Positions 16,294-19,940 of a DNA stretch of 19,940 nucleotides are shown here, piece after piece. A program made the translations under genes and the position numbers. The stretch comes from Thermodesulfatator sp. (GTDB lineage: Bacteria; Desulfobacterota; Thermodesulfobacteria; Thermodesulfobacteriales; Thermodesulfobacteriaceae): the NCBI GenBank assembly GCA_003978075.1, contig QOAM01000019.1:1-19940 (forward strand), written 5' to 3'. The first letter of the stretch is position 1. Every line of letters begins with the position of its first letter. The notes beneath the pieces are model-generated. The model searched no databases. It was not told the origin of the DNA and was given only the letters and a program-made list of their open reading frames with translations.

Positions 16294-16388
16294 TCAACTA
16301 AGTTAAGAAGGATTAGCTGAAACCCCGACTTTTCCGAGGTCTCAGAAAGATCTTTTAAGCACCTCTTGGGGGGAAGCCGAGTTGAGAT
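16294..16388 (-). repeat. rpsU-mutS2 spacer with intergenic repeat copy 4
   Basis: The 95-bp gap contains, on the minus strand, TGAGACCTCGGAAAAGTC (16327-16344), differing at one base from TGAGACCTCGGTAAAGTC at 910-927. On its upstream side is a G/C run, GGCTTCCCCCC, resembling the arm beside copy 1. No T-run terminator and no ribosome-binding site for mutS2 is visible. An element here could set the ratio between the highly expressed rpsU and the genes after it, as attenuators in rpsU-dnaG-rpoD operons do elsewhere; that is inference. Confidence 0.5.
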
Positions 16389-16592
16389 CTAATCGTAGGC
16401 GCGCATCTTTTTGAGCTTTTTGAGGTAACGTTTTCGAGCGGCCATAAGTTTTTTGCGCCGGCGCACCCCAGGTTTCTCATAAAATTCCCGCTTTTTCACC
16501 TCGGAAAGGATCTTGTCCCGTTCCACCATCTTTTTGAAGCGCTTGAGCGCTTGCTCAAAGGGCTCGTCTTCTCTCACGATCACTCCTGGCAA
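16389..16592 (-). CDS. rpsU: Ribosomal protein bS21
   Basis: A 67-residue small-subunit protein that helps initiation by base pairing of the 16S 3' end. The sequence is the family pattern: PGVIVREDEPFEQALKRFKK, then KKREFYEKPGVRRRKK and a Lys/Arg-rich helix. The start codon is TTG at 16592, supported by AAAGGAGGG 8 bases upstream and by the conserved N-terminus; the GTG three codons later would cut the conserved start. It is the first gene of rpsU-mutS2-dnaG-rpoD and has a good promoter upstream (16626-16653). Confidence 0.97.
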   Translation of the reverse strand: MPGVIVREDEPFEQALKRFKKMVERDKILSEVKKREFYEKPGVRRRKKLMAARKRYLKKLKKMRAYD

Positions 16593-16625
16593 AGGAATTC
16601 CCTCCTTTCGTTTAAAATTTGCGGC

Positions 16626-16653
16626 ATATTAACATCCCTCAAAAGGCTGTCAA
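16626..16653 (-). promoter_or_regulatory. Sigma70-type promoter of the rpsU-mutS2-dnaG-rpoD operon
   Basis: On the minus strand a perfect TTGACA (16648-16653) is followed after 16 bp by TAATAT (16626-16631). The -35 box overlaps the TGA stop of the upstream thioesterase gene (16650-16652). About 34 bases remain to the rpsU start, which carries a strong AAAGGAGGG. The arrangement, -35 perfect and 16-bp spacing, is the same as at the tRNA promoter. Confidence 0.75.
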
Positions 16654-17048
16654 CGGCAGATCTTCTGAAGGGCCGTTAGAAGATCCTCGGGAAAGCGGGT
16701 AAGGCGGCCCTCTCGATTGACCGGAGCGTGCACGGTATGGCCGGTAGCCAGCAAACGGCCCTCCTCCGAGCTCACCAGGTACTCGAAGCGGACCCGATGG
16801 GGACGCACCTCGGCGAGGCGAGTCTCTATGGCCAGGAGATCGTCGTAGCGGGCCGGAGCCTTGTAGCGCACCTGGACCTCCACCACCGGGAGGATGAGCC
16901 CCCTCCCTTCTTCGATCTGACGATAGGTAAGGCCCGCAGACCGGAGGAGCTCTGTGCGACCGATCTCAAAGAGGCGAAGATAATTCCCGTAGTACATCAC
17001 GCCCCCGCAATCCGTATCCCCGTAAATAACCCGATACCATACCCGCAT
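16650..17048 (-). CDS. YbgC/4-hydroxybenzoyl-CoA-type acyl-CoA thioesterase
   Basis: A 132-residue single hotdog-fold enzyme expected to hydrolyse acyl-CoA thioesters in the cytosol. The N-terminus carries the family signature VIYGDTDCGGVMYYGNYLRL, in which Asp13 matches the catalytic Asp of YbgC. The matching EIGRTELLRSAG and VRYKAPARYDDLLAIETRL blocks follow, and the length is normal. The ATG at 17048 has GGAGGAGGGGG directly before it. The frame is open a further 42 codons upstream to 17174, but those residues do not look like the family and run over the ribosome-binding site. It is not clearly part of a Tol-Pal operon here; tolQ/tolR are absent. Substrate unknown. Confidence 0.92.
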   Translation of the reverse strand: MRVWYRVIYGDTDCGGVMYYGNYLRLFEIGRTELLRSAGLTYRQIEEGRGLILPVVEVQVRYKAPARYDDLLAIETRLAEVRPHRVRFEYLVSSEEGRLLATGHTVHAPVNREGRLTRFPEDLLTALQKICR

Positions 17049-17227
17049 CCCCCTCCTCCAGCTCCTTAAAATTCTTTCCCTTAAATCCTCCAAGAGACTT
17101 CTGTGAGAGGAACTTACCCAGAGACTCCTCCAGAGAAAAGGGCCGTAGCCCTTGAAGGAAGGAAGAAGTTTCATTAAAGTGGCAAAATACCTGTGGCTCT
17201 AAGCAAGGCCGGAGGAGGTCCCCAAAA
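17049..17227. promoter_or_regulatory. Divergent spacer between thioesterase and glutamate synthase genes
   Basis: This 179-bp gap should hold promoters for both directions. A weak plus-strand candidate is TTGAAG (17152-17157) and TAAAGT (17175-17180) with 17 bp between, both 4-of-6 matches. AAGGGC (17138-17143) pairs with GCCCTT (17148-17153) around CGTA and would overlap that -35 box. GGAACTTACCCAGAGACTCC (17109-17128) loosely resembles the intergenic repeat seen at 910 and 7541. A strong ribosome-binding site, GGAGGAGGT (17211-17219), serves the gltB-like gene. No ORF here looks real. Confidence 0.3.
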
Positions 17228-18088
17228 GTGAGCGAGACCAGCACCAAAAAAAGATCTCCAAAAAAGAAGAAGGTTCCTCAATGGGCCAAGCTTTTTCCGG
17301 ATTTCATCATCGAACGCGATCCAGAAAAGTGCATTAAATGCCGCATTTGTGTCAAGGAGTGTTCCTACGGGGCCCACATCTGGGACGCCAAGAAAAAGGA
17401 GCTTTCCGAGGACCCTACCAAGTGCGTGGGGTGTCACCGTTGCGAGGCCATGTGTCCCACGCGGGCCATCGTTATCCGGCGCAACCCTTCGGATTTCCGG
17501 GAGCATGCCGTTTGGACCCCCTGGCACATCAAAAATGTTTACAAGCAAGCCGACCAGGGAGGGGTGCTCCTGGCCTCCACCGGATGCGCCAAGCCGGTGC
17601 GCACCTATTTCGACCACTTGGTACTCGACGCCTGCCAGGTGACCAACCCCCCCATCGACCCCTTGCGCGAGCCCATGGAGCTACGCACTTATCTCGGGCC
17701 GCGACCGGATGCCTTGGAAGTGGAGATGCGCAAGGGAAAGTTCCGCCTCAAGAGGCCCCTTCCCCGGCAGATAAAGCTGGAAGTGCCCATCATGTTTGCG
17801 GCCATGAGCTACGGGGCCATAAGTCTCCATGTGCATCAGGGGCTGGCCCGGGCGGCCCGCGACCTGGGCACCCTCTACAACACCGGGGAGGGCGGCCTCC
17901 ACGCCTCCCTTTACGAGTACGGTTCGAATACCATCGTGCAGTGTGCCTCCGGGCGCTTCGGCCTCCATGTGGACTATCTCAACGCGGGGGTGGCCATCGA
18001 GATCAAGATCGGTCAGGGGGCCAAGCCCGGAATCGGGGGGCATCTCCCCGGAGAGAAGGTCAGGAGGAGATCTCCAAGACCCGGATGA
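17228..18088 (+). CDS. Glutamate synthase, ferredoxin + FMN-binding subunit, N-terminal part (frameshifted)
   Basis: This is the first part of the FMN subunit (COG0069 type), which reduces 2-oxoglutarate with ammonia passed from the glutamine amidotransferase. Two [4Fe-4S] ferredoxin motifs lie near the N-terminus: Cys35/38/41/45 (CIKCRICVKEC) and Cys66/69/72/76 (CVGCHRCEAMCP). The FMN barrel then begins (PIMFAAMSYGAISLHVHQGL; NTGEGGLHASLYEYGSNTIV; IGQGAKPGIGGHLPGEKV). After GEKV the frame changes and 9 unrelated residues lead to a stop at 18088. The family continues TEEISKTR, which is present one frame back, so a single base (probably the C of GTCACGGAG) is missing near 18060. GTG start with GGAGGAGGT 8 bases upstream. 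Confidence 0.9.
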   Translation: MSETSTKKRSPKKKKVPQWAKLFPDFIIERDPEKCIKCRICVKECSYGAHIWDAKKKELSEDPTKCVGCHRCEAMCPTRAIVIRRNPSDFREHAVWTPWHIKNVYKQADQGGVLLASTGCAKPVRTYFDHLVLDACQVTNPPIDPLREPMELRTYLGPRPDALEVEMRKGKFRLKRPLPRQIKLEVPIMFAAMSYGAISLHVHQGLARAARDLGTLYNTGEGGLHASLYEYGSNTIVQCASGRFGLHVDYLNAGVAIEIKIGQGAKPGIGGHLPGEKVRRRSPRPG

Positions 18089-18789
18089 TACCCGTGGGCT
18101 CAGACGCCCTCTCCCCGGCCCCGCACCACGACATCTATTCCATCGAGGACCTCCGGGGGCTCATCTTCGCCCTCAAGGAGGCCACGGAATATAAGAAGCT
18201 GGTCTTCGTAAAGATCGCCGCAGTGCACAATGTGGCGGCCATCGCCTCGGGTATCGTGCGGGCTGGAGCCGACGCCGTGGTGCTGGACGGCCTCAAAGGA
18301 GGCACTGGGGCCGCCCCTACCATGTTCCGGGACAACATTGGCATCCCTATCGAACTGGCCGTAGCGGCAGTGGATGAGCGCCTAAGGGCCGAAGGGATCC
18401 GCAACTGGGCCTCGATCATCGCCTCTGGGGGCATCCGTAATAGTGCCGACGTAATCAAGCTCATCGCCCTGGGGGCCGACGCCGTCTATATCGGCACCCC
18501 GGCCCTCATCGCCTGCGGCTGTACCATGTGCCAGCACTGCTTCACCGGAAAGTGTCCCTGGGGTATCGCCACCAATGACCCCAAGCTCATCAAGCGTCTT
18601 CCTCCAGAGGTGGCCTATGAAAAGATCTACAACCTAGTCCACGGCTGGGCCCACGAGATGAAGGAGATGCTGGGGGCCATGGGGATCAACGCCATTGAGA
18701 GCCTGCGGGGTAATCGGGATAAGCTTCGGGCTGTAGGGCTTACGGAAACGGAGATGCAGATCCTCGGGGTAAAACACGCAGGCCTCTGA
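18085..18789 (+). CDS. Glutamate synthase, FMN-binding subunit, C-terminal part (frameshifted)
   Basis: Continues the barrel of the preceding ORF in another frame. Homology starts upstream of the ATG, at EEISKTR (about 18062), and goes on through MIPVGSDALSPAPHHDIYS, FVKIAAVHNVAAIASGI, LDGLKGGTGAAPTMFRDNIG and ASGGIRNSADVIKLIALGAD. CGCTMCQHCFTGKCPWGIAT carries the cysteines of the 3Fe-4S cluster. Joined with the first part by one inserted base, the protein would be 520 residues, a normal length for this subunit. The ATG at 18085 overlaps the first ORF's stop as ATGA, so two separately made halves are conceivable, but AGGAGG (18062-18067) is 17 bases away, too far for good initiation, and the cut falls inside the barrel. 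A broken single gene, or a sequence error, is the best reading. Confidence 0.88.
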   Translation: MIPVGSDALSPAPHHDIYSIEDLRGLIFALKEATEYKKLVFVKIAAVHNVAAIASGIVRAGADAVVLDGLKGGTGAAPTMFRDNIGIPIELAVAAVDERLRAEGIRNWASIIASGGIRNSADVIKLIALGADAVYIGTPALIACGCTMCQHCFTGKCPWGIATNDPKLIKRLPPEVAYEKIYNLVHGWAHEMKEMLGAMGINAIESLRGNRDKLRAVGLTETEMQILGVKHAGL

Positions 18790-18833
18790 AAGGGGGTTTT
18801 TCTCAAATCCTAGGAGGCAAAGGAGCAGAGAGT

Positions 18834-19877
18834 ATGGACCTTTGGACAGGGCTGACCAAGGACATCTCAGGCTGCGGGCTTTCGGGGATCATTCACCGCA
18901 AGGGAGAACTCATTTCCGGGGAGGTGATCATCAAATCCATCTGCTCGCAGGAAGAGCGGGGAAACGGTCTGGGGGCCGGCTTTGCGGCCTACGGCATCTA
19001 CCCGGACTTTGCGGACCACTACGCCCTTCATGTGATGGCTAACCACCGTAAGGCCCTGGAAGAGGTGGAGGAACTTCTCGCTCACCGCACCTATCTCGCC
19101 CATGAAGAGCCCCTCCCCACCCGGCGCACCCCGGGGATCGAAGATCCCCCCCTTTTTAAGCGTTACTTTGTAAAACCCAAGTATGAAGGGGAGGTGCGGG
19201 ATTCTTGTGCCCCGGAGGACGAAGACGATTACATGGTCTCCCTGGTGATGGAGATCAATACCGGTATTGAAGGGGCCTATGTCATCTCTTCGGGAAAGAA
19301 CATGGGGGCCTTTAAGGGGGTGGGCTTTCCCGGACAGATCGCGGAGTTCTTCCGCATCGAGGAATATCGGGCCTGTATCTGGACGGCCCACACCCGTTTT
19401 CCCACCAACACCCCGGGCTGGTGGGGTGGGGCCCATCCCTTCACTATCCTGGACTGGTCCATCGTGCACAACGGGGAGATCTCCAGCTACGGTACCAACC
19501 GGCGCTATTTGGAGATGTTCGGCTATCACTGTACCCTCCTTACGGACACGGAGGTGGTGGCCTATCTTTTGGACCTCCTTATCCGGCGCCATCGGTTGCC
19601 CATCGAGGTGGCCTGTATGGCCCTGGCTCCACCTTTTTGGGAGGAGATCGACCGCATGCCCGAGGAGGAGCAAGAGCTGGCCCGAGCGGTGCGGGTGGTC
19701 TACGGGGCAGCCATGCTGAACGGCCCGTTTGCCATACTTTTCGCCTACAACGGCGGCCTGGTGGGGCTCACGCCTGGCTCAAGCTCTACGATCACCGGCT
19801 CCCCAGCCTTAGGGGCCCAAACCTCATCCGGGTCGGGACAGATGGCCCGAATGGCCGCCTCCTCACTGGCCATATAG
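18834..19877 (+). CDS. Glutamate synthase, class II glutamine amidotransferase subunit (3' end disrupted by inversion)
   Basis: Releases ammonia from glutamine for the FMN subunit (COG0067 type). Cys14 in SGCGLSGIIHR is the Ntn-hydrolase nucleophile, so the first 13 residues should be removed to expose it. RGNGLGAGFAAYGIYPDF, the substrate loop WTAHTRFPTNTPGWWGGAHP, VHNGEISSYGTNRRYLE and LLTDTEVVAYLLD are family hallmarks. Real homology runs to YNGGLVGL (about 19770). The rest of the formal ORF, to the stop at 19877, is antisense to the protein's own C-terminus, which is encoded inverted on the minus strand (19771-19939). Start: ATG with AGGAG 8 bases upstream, 44 bp after the FMN subunit. 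The third part (GXGXG domain, COG0070) would lie beyond the window. Confidence 0.9.
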   Translation: MDLWTGLTKDISGCGLSGIIHRKGELISGEVIIKSICSQEERGNGLGAGFAAYGIYPDFADHYALHVMANHRKALEEVEELLAHRTYLAHEEPLPTRRTPGIEDPPLFKRYFVKPKYEGEVRDSCAPEDEDDYMVSLVMEINTGIEGAYVISSGKNMGAFKGVGFPGQIAEFFRIEEYRACIWTAHTRFPTNTPGWWGGAHPFTILDWSIVHNGEISSYGTNRRYLEMFGYHCTLLTDTEVVAYLLDLLIRRHRLPIEVACMALAPPFWEEIDRMPEEEQELARAVRVVYGAAMLNGPFAILFAYNGGLVGLTPGSSSTITGSPALGAQTSSGSGQMARMAASSLAI

Positions 19878-19940
19878 ACCAGGTCTCCCTTTTTTGCGGC
19901 CACCAGTGGTCGGAGCTTTACCCGGTCGTTGAGCCCCACC
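19760..19940. repeat. 11-bp inverted repeats flanking the inverted segment
   Basis: GGTGGGGCTCA at 19760-19770 is repeated inverted as TGAGCCCCACC at 19930-19940, the last 11 bases given. The 159 bp between them is a multiple of three, so flipping it restores an open reading frame. Continuing the minus-strand reading past the window edge would simply re-enter the plus-strand gene, the pattern of a fold-back palindrome. Confidence 0.85.
19771..19939 (-). pseudogene. Inverted segment encoding the displaced C-terminus of the glutamine amidotransferase subunit
   Basis: Read on the minus strand from 19939, the sequence gives VGLNDRVKLRPLVAAKKGDL, then YMASEEAAIRAIC, a Trp-Ala-Pro stretch and EPVIVELEPG. 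This is the typical end of class II glutamine amidotransferases of glutamate synthase and PurF-like folds. It follows naturally from YNGGLVGL, where the plus-strand gene loses homology, and the codon phase matches exactly. The residues after EPGV (SPTRPPL) are antisense to the plus-strand gene and meaningless. There is no start site of its own. It is thus the 3' end of the 18834 gene turned round. Confidence 0.85.

Noticed and set aside
17338..18060. The front part of the long ORF 17338-18789 in the frame of the C-terminal FMN half
   Set aside because: Before about 18060 this frame gives Arg/Pro-rich nonsense, while the frame starting at 17228 carries the ferredoxin and FMN motifs; only the part after the frameshift is real.
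18050..18090. Programmed -1 frameshift in the FMN subunit stimulated by AGGAGG
   Set aside because: There is no slippery heptamer, and a full-length in-frame protein is the family norm; a missing base explains it better.
18867..19673. A 268-codon minus-strand ORF opposite the amidotransferase gene
   Set aside because: It is antisense to a strongly conserved coding sequence and has no ribosome-binding site or motif.

Overview
The window is a G+C-rich, gene-dense stretch of a bacterial chromosome. It holds about 18 protein genes and one tRNA, almost all housekeeping, packed with 4-bp and longer overlaps. Proteins are rich in Glu, Arg, Leu and Lys, GTG and TTG starts are common, and Shine-Dalgarno sequences are strong (GGAGG types). 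Together with a long-form HisG, a three-part ferredoxin-type glutamate synthase and MutS2, this suits a thermophilic anaerobe near the Desulfobacterota/Thermodesulfobacteria. That placement is inference; nothing here fixes the genus.

Layout. (1) 1-3044: the end of an unidentified + gene, then a minus-strand amino-acid cluster trpC-hisI-hisG ending in a TPR lipoprotein gene. (2) 3142-7498: the plus-strand set rpmH-rnpA-yidD-yidC-jag-mnmE, usually found beside dnaA/oriC. Here dnaA is absent and trpC sits divergently in its place. (3) 7576-8949: an ArnT-like membrane glycosyltransferase, convergent with and overlapping the next block by 52 bp. (4) 8898-10538 (minus): a coiled-coil zinc-ribbon protein (COG1579) and a NIF3/DUF34 protein. 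(5) 10562-10675: a CAU-anticodon tRNA with its own sigma70-like promoter. (6) 10723-16592 (minus): a macromolecular synthesis operon with mutS2 inserted, rpsU-mutS2-dnaG-rpoD, with a clear promoter before rpsU. (7) 16650-17048 (minus): a YbgC-type thioesterase. (8) 17228 to the end (plus): glutamate synthase genes, first the ferredoxin+FMN subunit and then the glutamine amidotransferase subunit.

Two things break the ordinary picture, both in the glutamate synthase locus. The FMN subunit is split by a one-base frameshift near 18060. The amidotransferase runs into a 159-bp segment (19771-19929) that is inverted: its missing C-terminal residues are encoded on the minus strand between 11-bp inverted repeats, the right one being the last 11 bases of the window. 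A fold-back assembly or amplification chimera at a contig end is the likeliest cause; a true invertible segment is the alternative.

The other signal worth following is a short intergenic repeat (core TGAGACCT) found exactly four times, in four separate spacers and never in a gene. I see no phage, IS transposase, CRISPR array, defence system or secondary-metabolite cluster.
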